A stretch of 64,000 bases of DNA from a virus, in the IMG/VR virus record IMGVR_UViG_3300022699_000302, positions 1 through 64,000 of that record, one strand, 5' to 3'. The translations under genes were made by a program, and so were the position numbers. Positions 14,688-23,197 of this stretch are shown one piece after another (the first letter of the stretch is position 1; each line of letters opens with the position of its first letter). The notes beneath the pieces were generated by a model that saw nothing but the letters and a program-made list of their open reading frames with translations, was not told where the DNA came from and made no database searches.

Positions 14688-16721
14688 TTAGGTCTTGCTG
14701 TACCCTTCCATCAATCCTCCGCCCATGAGGACAGTGATCTGCTGGAACATGAACCGGGTGTTCTTTTTCGTCTCGTCACTGAGCTGGATCGGGTTATTCA
14801 CCATGTAATTGATGTTCTCCCGAAGTATCTCACGCCTCTTGAATAGCTCCGACACGGTGACATTGACCGGAACTCCTTTGAGATAGTATTGGACTGCTTT
14901 CGGCGGAACGAAGGTGACGAGAGCGAGATCAACCATGCCTTGCTCTTCTCCTCGCATGTTGAACAGCGGTGCTTGGCCGGACTCTTCAGAAGTACGCTGA
15001 ACCAACCCGGCATAGTTGTGCGGGTGCGTACTTTCCATCGGCCAGACCGGCGCCATCTCTACCAGCTCGTCCGACCCCGGCAACTTCATCAGAAACACCG
15101 GAGGCATGCCGTCTTCACGGAATTCTTCGTTGATCCACGGATCGTATGTGTTGGTGCGAGACTCGCTGGACCCCTTTCGGATCTCCTCTACCTCTGAGAG
15201 CGTAGCTTCCATCTCAGCCTGAGTTTCCGCAACCGTGGCGGCCAGGTCTTCGATGCGCGAAGAGGAGGCTTGGTTGAAGAAATGGCCGGCACCCCAGATG
15301 ATGGCGCTTTCCAGCTTGGAGAAAAAGTTGATGCCCGACCCCGACACGGTGCAGGCGAATTTCTCCTTGGTCCCGTCGTAGTACAGCGAGAATTCGCTTC
15401 CACCAGCGTCGAATGCATTTCGATTCGGATTGTCCCGAAGAACCATCGAGAGAACCTCTCGGCTGATGACTCCCTGAAGTGCGGGTGTCTTCGATGAGAA
15501 CTTCCCCTCTTCTGTCGGACAAAGATGGAGATTCCCGATCAGGGCTGTCACAGGGAATTCCAGTCCTTCGATATCGAGAGTCGCTCCTTCAAGGAGAATT
15601 TCACCGTTATCGCGGTCGTCGCTGTCATCGCTTCCTTTGATCTCGAGCTCGTCCTCCTCCGAGAGTTCAAGGTCCTCAGGAACTCCTGCCGTGACGTAGT
15701 CACCGATCAAAGAGTCGGCAACCTCAACACGGAATTCCTCGAATCGCTTGTAATACGCTTTGCACAGTTTCTCCCTGTGCTCCTCACACATATCGGACAA
15801 CTTGGGCGACACCCCGGTAACTCCGTGCACCAGCTCGCCAAGCCGACTGTAGACCGTTGCCGTACAGTGATGGTGGATCATCGCCGCGATCTGGTAGATC
15901 TGTTCCAGCATTTCATTGACGACCGTCTCGGAGGTCTCAAAGGCGGCGTCAGGATCATCTTGTAGATGCTGAAGCATACCGATAACGTCCAAGAGGATGT
16001 CGCAGCAATCCTCCCGTAAGTCAGGGGTGCCCTCGAAGTCCAGGCCGTAATCCGACAGCCCCTCGTAGTCCTTCAATGCAATGCGTACGACGTCGTCGAC
16101 AGTCCACCCCTGCTCGAAAATCGGCCCGTCGTAATCGATGTCGCTGGTAGTGGACTTGTAGTGCTTAAATATTGAGGTTGCCACGAATGCGACATCAGCC
16201 GATCTCTCCGGCCGGTTCTCGAGTTTCCCTGTGATGAGGTGTTCGATTTCCGTTTTGACCTTCTCGATGTCCGTGCTGTAGAGTCGGAAGTTTGCGGTGT
16301 CTCCTCCTTCTTCGAGGTCTCGGCCGTTATGCAGTTTGGCCGGGTCTACATCGTTCAGATCAGTGACGAACGGCGGGATCGGGTAGTCTTTATCCCTTTT
16401 CTTGTAGTGGGACTTCGAGACGAATCGGAAGGAGTTCAGAACGTCTCTCGGCGTCCCCAAGATTTCCGCTACCTTCTGGAAAGATTCGGACTGCGGCAGA
16501 TCCTGATCGATCCCCATGATCATCAGATCACCGTTGGTCATGTTGTCGATCTTAATTGGGTGTTCACTGCCTTCGGGAATGCGGTATACTCTGACACCGC
16601 CGCTGCGCTTGACAGCCTCTTCAATGGCCGAACGCGCATCGTATAAATGGTTCTGATTCTTTCCGAAGATCGGGAAGATGTCTTTGGCACAGGGGCCGTA
16701 TAGTTGAGCAGTTTGTGTCAT
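14688..16721 (-). CDS. Unknown 677-residue protein
   Basis: A large soluble protein. The acidic linker at 355-385 (Glu/Asp/Ser-rich) separates a mostly helical N-terminal half, which has HHH near 290 and several Cys, from a beta-rich C-terminal half ending in helices. It is transcribed divergently from the tail chaperone gene with only 20 nt between start codons. By size and place it could be a virion or morphogenesis protein, but nothing specific was recognised. Confidence 0.75.
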   Translation of the reverse strand: MTQTAQLYGPCAKDIFPIFGKNQNHLYDARSAIEEAVKRSGGVRVYRIPEGSEHPIKIDNMTNGDLMIMGIDQDLPQSESFQKVAEILGTPRDVLNSFRFVSKSHYKKRDKDYPIPPFVTDLNDVDPAKLHNGRDLEEGGDTANFRLYSTDIEKVKTEIEHLITGKLENRPERSADVAFVATSIFKHYKSTTSDIDYDGPIFEQGWTVDDVVRIALKDYEGLSDYGLDFEGTPDLREDCCDILLDVIGMLQHLQDDPDAAFETSETVVNEMLEQIYQIAAMIHHHCTATVYSRLGELVHGVTGVSPKLSDMCEEHREKLCKAYYKRFEEFRVEVADSLIGDYVTAGVPEDLELSEEDELEIKGSDDSDDRDNGEILLEGATLDIEGLEFPVTALIGNLHLCPTEEGKFSSKTPALQGVISREVLSMVLRDNPNRNAFDAGGSEFSLYYDGTKEKFACTVSGSGINFFSKLESAIIWGAGHFFNQASSSRIEDLAATVAETQAEMEATLSEVEEIRKGSSESRTNTYDPWINEEFREDGMPPVFLMKLPGSDELVEMAPVWPMESTHPHNYAGLVQRTSEESGQAPLFNMRGEEQGMVDLALVTFVPPKAVQYYLKGVPVNVTVSELFKRREILRENINYMVNNPIQLSDETKKNTRFMFQQITVLMGGGLMEGYSKT

Positions 16722-16725
16722 GCAG

Positions 16726-16738
16726 TTCTCCAGGAGAA
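16726..16738. promoter_or_regulatory. Palindrome supplying both divergent SD sequences
   Basis: TTCTCC-A-GGAGAA is a perfect 13-nt palindrome in the 20-nt gap between divergent starts. Read in either direction it gives GGAGAA 3-4 nt upstream of an ATG (16721 minus, 16742 plus). Confidence 0.8.
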
Positions 16739-16741
16739 ACC

Positions 16742-17452
16742 ATGGAAAAAGGAAAAGCCTCCGCAGGCTCTTTTCAAAGCAAGGAAAAGATTGAAGAGCA
16801 GATTCGTCGAGACCGGACTGAGCAGGCTGCTAAGGCCGCGCAGAACGAGCGTCTCAAGGAGGAAGCTGAATCTGAAGGTGAAGAAAAGAAAGAGGACAGC
16901 CCTACGGCTATCCCGAAAAAGGTTCCGTGCGCAGTCCACGGAAAAGAAATTCCGTTTGAAAAATTCCGTAAGAGGTATGAGGACGTATTCGATCAAGTCA
17001 AAGACAAGGTTCATCTCAGCCGGGGATGTGTAGAGTTTTCAGCCTCTGTTGGGGGTGGGCAGAGAATCAAGGTTAAGACTCTGAGCTCAGGTGAACAAAA
17101 ATTCGTCTCTCATATGTCTAAGGCCACAAATTCAGGCTTTTCTAAGGCGGTAGACCAAGACGAGTTCTACCGATGGACGTTGATCTTCGCTTTGATTCAG
17201 TACGGGACGCAGAACGTGTCTGTGGCCGCTCCTCCTCGTGTGTTTTCTAGTGGACCGTTTCAGGAAAAATCAGAAGAGGACGTTGAAGCCTATCTCGGCC
17301 TGGGGGAAATAGAATCTGACTCTAAAGTGCGGGAGAAATTGGATTTGATCGACTCTCTCCCCCAGATGGTCTACAACGAGATCACTGGAATCGTCGTAGA
17401 TGTTATGCAGGCCACTAGCCTCGCTATCCAGGAGGATGTGGTAAACCCCTAA
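16742..17452 (+). CDS. Tail assembly chaperone, frame-0 product (G-like)
   Basis: 236 residues from ATG 16742 (GGAGAA SD). The N-terminal 50 residues are charged helix; the rest is a compact domain ending V-V-N-P. The gene lies upstream of the tape-measure candidate, and its last codons form an A_AAC_CCC slip site directly before the TAA. This is the classic arrangement of lambda G/GT-type tail chaperones, which hold the tape measure during tail assembly. Sequence similarity to known G proteins was not judged; the call rests on the frameshift and gene order. Confidence 0.78.
   Translation: MEKGKASAGSFQSKEKIEEQIRRDRTEQAAKAAQNERLKEEAESEGEEKKEDSPTAIPKKVPCAVHGKEIPFEKFRKRYEDVFDQVKDKVHLSRGCVEFSASVGGGQRIKVKTLSSGEQKFVSHMSKATNSGFSKAVDQDEFYRWTLIFALIQYGTQNVSVAAPPRVFSSGPFQEKSEEDVEAYLGLGEIESDSKVREKLDLIDSLPQMVYNEITGIVVDVMQATSLAIQEDVVNP
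17443..17449 (+). other. -1 ribosomal frameshift heptamer A_AAC_CCC
   Basis: Zero-frame codons are GTA AAC CCC TAA. The heptamer fits X_XXY_YYZ, and the stop codon comes immediately after it. Slippage by -1 joins the frame to the following 130 codons without a stop. A weak stem (ACCCC with GGGGT about 15 nt apart) follows. Confidence 0.85.
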
Positions 17453-17841
17453 GAACCCCACAGGCCTTGTTCAGGGGTCAGCTCATCCTGCAGGGGTTCG
17501 ATTACCAGAGCTGGCCTAATGAGGACCCGTTTGATCACCACCGTGAGATTACAGCTCTGGCTGTTTTATCTCGTAATAATGCTCTTGAGTTAGCATCTCG
17601 TATTGCATCGGTATACACGAATGCGCGTTCTGAAGAGCACGCCACCAAGCTGGTTGAAGCGCTCAAGTCTTTGTACCTCATCGGTCACGACGAGCGTAAA
17701 AAGGTTCAACAAGCCGAAGAGCATAAGAAATTCATCAAACTGATGAGTGAGGGAATCCAGATCACACCGGTGGGTCGGGATGGCCCGGTTACTGGTCGCA
17801 TGGTCGAAATTGATCGTCAGACCGGCCAGCAAATCAGCTAA
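17449..17841 (+). CDS. Tail assembly chaperone, -1 frame extension (T-like)
   Basis: 130 codons reached by -1 slippage at 17443-17449; the fused protein would be 366 residues. The frame has no plausible start of its own (only a TTG at 17467 without SD), which supports translation as an extension. The sequence is helical with a basic middle. It ends 8 nt before the tape measure gene. In lambda-like phages the longer form is made at a few percent of the short one and binds the tape measure. Confidence 0.82.
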   Translation, partial: LRTPQALFRGQLILQGFDYQSWPNEDPFDHHREITALAVLSRNNALELASRIASVYTNARSEEHATKLVEALKSLYLIGHDERKKVQQAEEHKKFIKLMSEGIQITPVGRDGPVTGRMVEIDRQTGQQIS

Positions 17842-17849
17842 GGATTTCT

Positions 17850-20627
17850 ATGGCAGGCGGATCGTTTATCGGGGAACAAGATTTCGGCCCGTACCAGCAG
17901 CAGGTCAACCCTGCCATGGCTCAGTATTTCCAGACCATGAGAAGTCTGGAAGCCTCTCGTTCTCGTTTGATGGAAGTCAGCCAAGGCGTGGTCGGAGCCA
18001 TGCCTGGTGCGGTCAATGTCGCACAACAAGGCTTAGCCCAGACCCAGCGCGCTTTCGGAATGCTAGGAGCTCAGGCCTCCGCGTTCCATGGCGGGTTTGT
18101 CAGCGGATACCAGACCTACCAGGGACCGTTGACTGCGCATCAGACTGCAGGACTGGGAACACAGCTGGCAACTTCTGCACCTCTGTCAACTCTGACTGCT
18201 CCTTTTACTGCCCCCTTTGCGCCCTTTGCCGGCGCTATCCCCGGCAGTCAAGGCATGTTTATTCAGGGACGATACGGCTACGAAGGTGGCGCAATCGCTC
18301 AAGACATGCTGATGCAGAACCTCAATATCGGGGCGCGTAACGCAGCACGTACTGCCGCAACCGATATTGCCCCGAATTTGATGATGATGGGTGGCGCGCT
18401 CTATGGTGGTCCTCTCGGAATGGCCGTTGCCGGGGTAGGCGCTATCGGCGCAATGGGTGGCGCAGATATTGCTCTTCGCGCTACCGGAGCCGATGCTTGG
18501 TTGAATAAGGAACATGCACGTCGGACTATTCAGAGAGCCCTGGGTTCGCGGTTAGGTGATCTTGGGGGTGCCGAGCGTTTCCGTGTGGGTCGAGGTACAG
18601 TGGATGAAGCTACTGAAGCCTACACCGAATTTGTTCAAGACGTGCAGTCTCAATACGGCTTATTTGCCCCTGGTGAAGAGGAGTTCCGTCCTCTGCTTGG
18701 CGCGGCTATTCAAACTACCAAGGACCAGGATCTCCCCAGATTAATCAAAAAGGGGGCAGATGGTCTTAAGGAACGTCTCCAGGATCTGCGTACTGCTGCT
18801 GCTGAGCTCAATATGCAATACAACGAGGTCGCAGAGCTTGCAGTGGAGTTTGGTGAAGAAGGGGGTGTGGGCGGAACCTTCGAACAGTTCATGGGGGATG
18901 TCTCCCGAGCGGCGACACGCGGTCGCGGCCTGAACCGTCGCATGTTAGCTAGTCTAGCTATTCAGCAGAGAAATCAGGCCATATCTCGAGGCTTCCAAGG
19001 CGAGTCGGCTCAACGAGGAGTCATGGAACTCGCTGCTGATATCCAGCAACAAGCCAACTTAGGACTAATCCCTCGGGATGAGCTTTTCATGTTTGGCGGA
19101 AGAACCCAAGCCGAAGCTGCCATGAACACAGCGGTGGCCCGACAAAATATGGAGTTCCAAATGGCCGAAGGACCTTTCGGTCAAATGGCTTTGGCTCGTC
19201 AGATCTCGGGGCGTCGAGTCGGCGGTGGTTTGATGCAGAACCTGGGCGGCCTTGGACAGACTTTCGCTCAAGACCCGTTCGGGTTCATGGCCCAGAACCT
19301 GCGGCCCGGTGCCCGTTCTGCAGCTGCGCGTGAGGCTCCTTGGCAGATGTTCCGTCAGTTCAAGGGACTCTTCGGCGGTGGTGATGCGGCTCGTGTTCTG
19401 TTCTCGCAATCTTTGGCCCAGCAGACCGGAATGTCTCCTCAGCAGGCCAGCGCCATGTTTAGTCAGTTCCAGAGAGATGAGCGCATTGCTGCTGAATTTG
19501 GAGAGTCTCTAGACCTGAAAGCAGACACAATCGTTCAGGCCGCGATCAATGCTCGCGCAGTAGACCCCGGGATGACTGTCCAAGGATTTACGCAGCTCGG
19601 TCTGAACAGAGGTCAGGTCGAGGAGATGGCGAGTGGCCGCGCCGGCGCACTATTTTTTGAGGGGATCGGCACTCGAGGAGGTGTTGGTCGTACAATTCTT
19701 TCTGATGAAGAAATTCGCCAACAAGCCGAGATCAATGCTCTGGCCGCAAACCCTGAATTTGGACGAAAAGGGTTCTTTGAAGAATTAGAGGAAAGAGCAG
19801 GTCCTATGCCCACTTCCGACAAGTGGACTTGGGAAGGATTCAAGGATCGTATGGCTAGAGGTGCCAGGGAGGCTGGAGCCCTTGGTGGTATGATTCTTGA
19901 GGGGTATGGAGCTGTATTCGATAAAGGGAAACAAGCAGAGTGGCAACGAGCGGTTGATCGTGAAGAAGCCCGAATTCGAAAAGAGCAGGATCTGCTCAGA
20001 GGTGCCGGTACGTCTACGCAGATGGTAACTGATTTCCTCTCTAGGAGTCGTGGTAATCTTCGTACCCTTGGATTGATCGATGCGGATACAGCTACCGGTG
20101 AGTTAGGTCAGGAACTGGTGCGGCATCTTACCGGATTCGAAGGAGACTTCGACCTGGATCGATTAGCTGCTATGGGTGTCGAAAAAGACGAGCTTCAATT
20201 CCTGCGTGCTATGCGAAAATCCTATAGGGATCCTGGTGGAGCAACAGAAGTCGCTCTCCGCCCCGAAGAAATGGCAGAAAGGTTTTTTGCGCTGAATCAG
20301 GGCGAAACTGCCAGGCTTGCGATAAATGAGCTCATGGCAGAGGGCGAGGACTTGCAGGATCGTCTCGAAGCGGCCGATTTCATTCGTGACGGGCTGACCA
20401 AAGAAGAAATGCGTAAGGCCGAGAACCAAGACGCTATCCAACGTCTCGGAGTCACGATGTTCGATAGAGGGTTGACTCGAAACCGAATATCTAAGCTGTT
20501 AGGTAGTGTTTCAACAGGCATTCTGCAGCCTGTGCTGGGGAATCAGGAAACGACGCAGCAAAATGCTTTCAGCAAGTTGAGTAATTTGAGTTTCGACGGT
20601 GACAAGCTGAGAGTCACTACAGACTAA
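17850..20627 (+). CDS. Tape measure-like protein
   Basis: 925 residues starting at ATG 17850 (AAGGAT SD). Mostly helical, Ala/Gly/Gln-rich, with hydrophobic Gly/Ala/Met stretches at about 165-205 (two short membrane-like segments) and long Arg/Glu helices after that. No Cys-rich or enzymatic motif. Its position right after the frameshifting chaperone pair is the main evidence. At the usual 0.15 nm per residue it would span roughly 140 nm. The final 30 residues are polar and non-helical. An internal ejection protein would look similar. Confidence 0.72.
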   Translation: MAGGSFIGEQDFGPYQQQVNPAMAQYFQTMRSLEASRSRLMEVSQGVVGAMPGAVNVAQQGLAQTQRAFGMLGAQASAFHGGFVSGYQTYQGPLTAHQTAGLGTQLATSAPLSTLTAPFTAPFAPFAGAIPGSQGMFIQGRYGYEGGAIAQDMLMQNLNIGARNAARTAATDIAPNLMMMGGALYGGPLGMAVAGVGAIGAMGGADIALRATGADAWLNKEHARRTIQRALGSRLGDLGGAERFRVGRGTVDEATEAYTEFVQDVQSQYGLFAPGEEEFRPLLGAAIQTTKDQDLPRLIKKGADGLKERLQDLRTAAAELNMQYNEVAELAVEFGEEGGVGGTFEQFMGDVSRAATRGRGLNRRMLASLAIQQRNQAISRGFQGESAQRGVMELAADIQQQANLGLIPRDELFMFGGRTQAEAAMNTAVARQNMEFQMAEGPFGQMALARQISGRRVGGGLMQNLGGLGQTFAQDPFGFMAQNLRPGARSAAAREAPWQMFRQFKGLFGGGDAARVLFSQSLAQQTGMSPQQASAMFSQFQRDERIAAEFGESLDLKADTIVQAAINARAVDPGMTVQGFTQLGLNRGQVEEMASGRAGALFFEGIGTRGGVGRTILSDEEIRQQAEINALAANPEFGRKGFFEELEERAGPMPTSDKWTWEGFKDRMARGAREAGALGGMILEGYGAVFDKGKQAEWQRAVDREEARIRKEQDLLRGAGTSTQMVTDFLSRSRGNLRTLGLIDADTATGELGQELVRHLTGFEGDFDLDRLAAMGVEKDELQFLRAMRKSYRDPGGATEVALRPEEMAERFFALNQGETARLAINELMAEGEDLQDRLEAADFIRDGLTKEEMRKAENQDAIQRLGVTMFDRGLTRNRISKLLGSVSTGILQPVLGNQETTQQNAFSKLSNLSFDGDKLRVTTD

Positions 20628-20636
20628 AGGTGAACA

Positions 20637-21020
20637 GTGTCATATCCGATCACAGGCGGTAGTCACCGAATAAAACTGGGGTCTGCCCAAAGGTCTGAGA
20701 AGCGAGCATTTAAGGGGCTGAGCGGTCTCAAGGCCATGGGCTTGCGAAAGCTAAAGCCTGGAGGGTTGGGCCGTAAGTTGCTGAAAAACCCCATGGCGCC
20801 AATGATGGCAGGCATGGGCATGCAGATGAGCGATAACCCCACGTTGCAGACCATTGGCACGGGCCTAACCTTCTTGCCTATGATGGGTGGCGGCCGTACC
20901 CCAGCGGCTCAGCGTAAAGGTAGTCCGGGCAAGAATCTCCCGAGCCAGACAGATGCACAGAGGTCTGCGGCTAGGCGCCGATACTGGTCCAAGCAGCAAG
21001 GCCAGAAAGAAATGTTCTAA
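20637..21020 (+). CDS. Small basic protein after the tape measure
   Basis: 127 residues from GTG 20637 (AAAGGTGA SD; 9 nt after the previous stop). Rich in Arg, Lys and Gly, with a Met/Gly-rich hydrophobic centre (MAPMMAGMGMQM) and a basic C-terminus. Likely a virion component or tail assembly factor by position; unrecognised. Confidence 0.65.
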   Translation: MSYPITGGSHRIKLGSAQRSEKRAFKGLSGLKAMGLRKLKPGGLGRKLLKNPMAPMMAGMGMQMSDNPTLQTIGTGLTFLPMMGGGRTPAAQRKGSPGKNLPSQTDAQRSAARRRYWSKQQGQKEMF

Positions 21021-21026
21021 AAGAAA

Positions 21027-21048
21027 AAGGGGGAGCGAACTCCCCCTT
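21027..21048. terminator. Bidirectional terminator
   Basis: AAGGGGGAG-CGAA-CTCCCCCTT with A-run upstream and T-rich CTTTCT downstream. It lies between the converging stops at 21020 (plus) and 21053 (minus). Confidence 0.92.
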
Positions 21049-21052
21049 CTTT

Positions 21053-22123
21053 CTACTGTTCTGAGATACGAACGAACTCAGGGTCGTTCTCAGGGAGCGG
21101 CCCTTCTCGGCGAAGGGCCTTCCGCATTGCCTCGGGATCCACGTCTTTCGACTGAATCTTTTTGCGGGTCAACCAGTGTGCTTTCTTCAGAGCGCTGGAG
21201 AAGTTGGGGTCCGCACGAACTTTCGAGACCATCTCGTCGTACCTGTCCCGAAGATCCTCATCTTCGGTGAAGCAGATTGCGTGGCCGACGATTGCGGCGC
21301 TGAGTACTCGATCGAGATCGTGATGATCGAACACAGTGCCCTTCATTCGCTCCTGCAGGTCCTCGATCTGTTTGGCTCGTTTTTTGACGTCGTCGCGAAG
21401 ATCCTTGGTTTTCTCTTTGAGGTTTTTGAGCTCTTTTTGTTGCTCATTGATTGTCTTGTTGAGTCGGCGGTTCTTGTCTCTGAGCTTCTTAGTGGCCTTT
21501 TCTACCTCGTCCTCCAGCACAGTCTCGGCACGGGCTCGTGCACGCTCTTCTGTGTTCTTGGAGTCTGCTCGGAGTTTGCGGAGTTCGGCTTCCAGCTCGT
21601 CGGTTTGCTGTCTCAGGTTTTCAGCTTTTTCGGCTTGGCGTAGGGCTTCTTCGTCGGACTCTTCTCGTAACGCCTTTTCCTTTTCCAGCCGGGCCTCGTA
21701 GGCCTCACGCATTCCGGCAAGTGCTGCCTGGATCGGGTCGTCAGAGGGTGCGGGGACGTGCTCGGTTTCGCGTTCGCCTCCGTATGATTTCTTTTCCGGC
21801 TCAGGCTCTGGTTCGGGTTCGGGCTCTACAATCTCAAAGTTGTCTTGTAATGCTTGTAGTACTGCAGCTTTTCGTTCGTGAAAGAGCACGGGGATTTCGT
21901 GTTTCTTAGCCCACTCTATCCACATCTCTTTCAGCGGTTCGGTAACTGCTTTTGTTACAACCACCACGACCTGCACTTTGCGAAGATCTTCCTTTGGTGG
22001 ATCGTTCCGTTTACTGGCTACTGAATAGTGGTCAAAGGCGCCTCCCACTGTACGTGCCAGCAAGTCGATGTTGCTGACGACCAGGCCATGAATCGGCCGT
22101 TGTAAAACTCTATGCTTGCTCAT
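21053..22123 (-). CDS. Coiled-coil protein with a DUF2325-like N-terminal domain
   Basis: 356 residues from ATG 22123, chosen because AAGGAGA precedes it; a longer frame runs back through the leader hairpin. Residues 1-100 have alternating strands and helices with VVVVVTKAVTEPLKE and KKHEIPVLFHERK. That matches the pattern of DUF2325, where a strand ending in Thr is followed by a helix and an 'ipv' strand. An EPEPEPEPE linker (about 108-120) leads into a long coiled coil (140-290) and a small C-terminal helical domain. Function unknown; perhaps a nucleic-acid-associated scaffold. Confidence 0.65.
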   Translation of the reverse strand: MSKHRVLQRPIHGLVVSNIDLLARTVGGAFDHYSVASKRNDPPKEDLRKVQVVVVVTKAVTEPLKEMWIEWAKKHEIPVLFHERKAAVLQALQDNFEIVEPEPEPEPEPEKKSYGGERETEHVPAPSDDPIQAALAGMREAYEARLEKEKALREESDEEALRQAEKAENLRQQTDELEAELRKLRADSKNTEERARARAETVLEDEVEKATKKLRDKNRRLNKTINEQQKELKNLKEKTKDLRDDVKKRAKQIEDLQERMKGTVFDHHDLDRVLSAAIVGHAICFTEDEDLRDRYDEMVSKVRADPNFSSALKKAHWLTRKKIQSKDVDPEAMRKALRREGPLPENDPEFVRISEQ

Positions 22124-22151
22124 ATGGGTCTCCTTGGGAACCGAGGTACGC

Positions 22152-22231
22152 AGTGAGGGCTCCCGTGTCCAGGAGGTTAGCTCTGGGCCCTCGCATGTTT
22201 CCAAAACGAGGTAGTGTCGGGAGCCCTCACT
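22152..22231 (-). promoter_or_regulatory. 14-bp inverted repeat in the 5' leader of the coiled-coil gene
   Basis: AGTGAGGGCTCCCG (22152-22165) and its exact complement (22218-22231) enclose 52 nt. In the minus-strand mRNA this forms a long hairpin ending 28 nt before the start codon, so it may control translation or stability. Confidence 0.7.
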
Positions 22232-22242
22232 GTATATCTCGG

Positions 22243-22265
22243 TTGGTTGCATTCGATGCAGCCAA
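22243..22265 (-). promoter_or_regulatory. Recurrent leader hairpin, copy 2 (diverged)
   Basis: Minus-strand stem TTGGCTGC/GCAACCAA (one G-U pair) with loop ATCGAAT, 119 nt upstream of 22123 and just upstream of the 14-bp inverted repeat. Confidence 0.6.
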
Positions 22266-22291
22266 GTAAAACGGGAAGCGGGAGCGAGGGA

Positions 22292-22329
22292 GAGGGCGCT
22301 CGTCGGGGGATGATCGAACGAGCACCCTC
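22292..22329 (-). terminator. Hairpin downstream of the 161-residue membrane protein gene
   Basis: GAGGGCGCTCGT and ACGAGCACCCTC pair with one mismatch over a 14-nt loop. No good T-run follows, so termination is uncertain. The remaining 22330-22416 stretch shows nothing else. Confidence 0.45.
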
Positions 22330-22416
22330 ATCGGATGCAGTACTACTAGGACCTCAATAGGCCCGTCTCAGCCTCAACAGGCTCTAACCTCTGACATCCG
22401 TCCCTCTCGTCGACGG

Positions 22417-22902
22417 CTATGCGGAAGCGCCGGCGACTTCCGGCTCTTCCTTCTTGGCTTCCTTCTCCTTCTTGCCGTCCTCCTTCTTGCTTTCCTCGAA
22501 CGGGTCCTTCTCCTGCGCTTTGGCGACGTTCTCCGCCATGAGCAGGAGGGTTTCGTCGTCCTCGGCGATCTGCTTCTCGAACTCAATCGAGATGCCCATC
22601 TTTTCCGAGTAGGTTCCCTCCTTGCGGACGGCCTTGGCCTGCTTGAGCTGGGCCAGGGCATCGGCGAGCTCGGGGTCCTTCTCGGCCATCTTGATGGCCT
22701 TGTCGAGCTGTTCCTCCGACGGCCACATGTCGCAGATTACTGCGCGCGGGACGCCGTCCTTGTCGGCTTCCTTCTTGGCCTTCTCGAGGCGCTTCTTGTG
22801 CGCCTCGACCTCTTTGTCCTTGGTCATCTCCTGGACGGCCAAGGTGCCGCCCACACCAACGGCAGTGCCGCCGGCGAATGCTGCCATAAGTTGCCAGATC
22901 AT
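22417..22902 (-). CDS. Small membrane-anchored acidic protein
   Basis: 161 residues. Residues 2-22 form a Gly/Ala-rich transmembrane helix (WQLMAAFAGGTAVGVGG); the remainder is charged helix with many Lys and Glu and an acidic, low-complexity C-terminus. GC-ending codons suggest strong expression. It carries the GGAGGTTAGC leader also seen before the 35357, 41904 and (with one change) 61475 starts, and a GGCCTAAGA element. Function unknown. Confidence 0.75.
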   Translation of the reverse strand: MIWQLMAAFAGGTAVGVGGTLAVQEMTKDKEVEAHKKRLEKAKKEADKDGVPRAVICDMWPSEEQLDKAIKMAEKDPELADALAQLKQAKAVRKEGTYSEKMGISIEFEKQIAEDDETLLLMAENVAKAQEKDPFEESKKEDGKKEKEAKKEEPEVAGASA

Positions 22903-22950
22903 GCTAACCTCCTTCTGGTTGTTAGAGATAAGTAATTCTCTCCTGCATCT

Positions 22951-22959
22951 TCTTAGGCC
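22951..22959 (-). promoter_or_regulatory. GGCCTAAGA element, copy 2
   Basis: Exact 9-mer on the minus strand, 48 nt upstream of the start at 22902. Confidence 0.72.
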
Positions 22960-23104
22960 GAATTCGAGCCCTATATTTTGGGCTTTTTGAGACCTACCAC
23001 TACATCCGGCGTAGCCCCTATTTTTAGTTCTTCCAGCCCCATAGTTTTAGTTGAACCTGGGGTGGACTAGGACTAGATTGGTCGGACTTGATTCAGAAGG
23101 AGGT

Positions 23105-23129
23105 AGGGGGTCGGTTAGACCGACCCCCT
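23105..23129 (+). promoter_or_regulatory. 11-bp perfect hairpin in a 295-nt gap
   Basis: AGGGGGTCGGT-TAG-ACCGACCCCCT, without a T-run. It lies 69 nt before the winged-helix gene and could be an operator or leader hairpin. The rest of 22960-23197 holds AT-rich segments (TATTTTTAG, ATAGTTTTAG) but no gene I can support. Confidence 0.55.
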
Positions 23130-23197
23130 GCTAGCAAAGGAAGGGCAATGTGATTACCCGTGGCTGCGGAGGCAACTATAGCGGTGGAAGGAAACCC

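Noticed and set aside
23105-23129. Hairpin as an intrinsic terminator
   Set aside because: No T-run on either strand and no gene ends nearby on the plus strand; kept as a regulatory hairpin.
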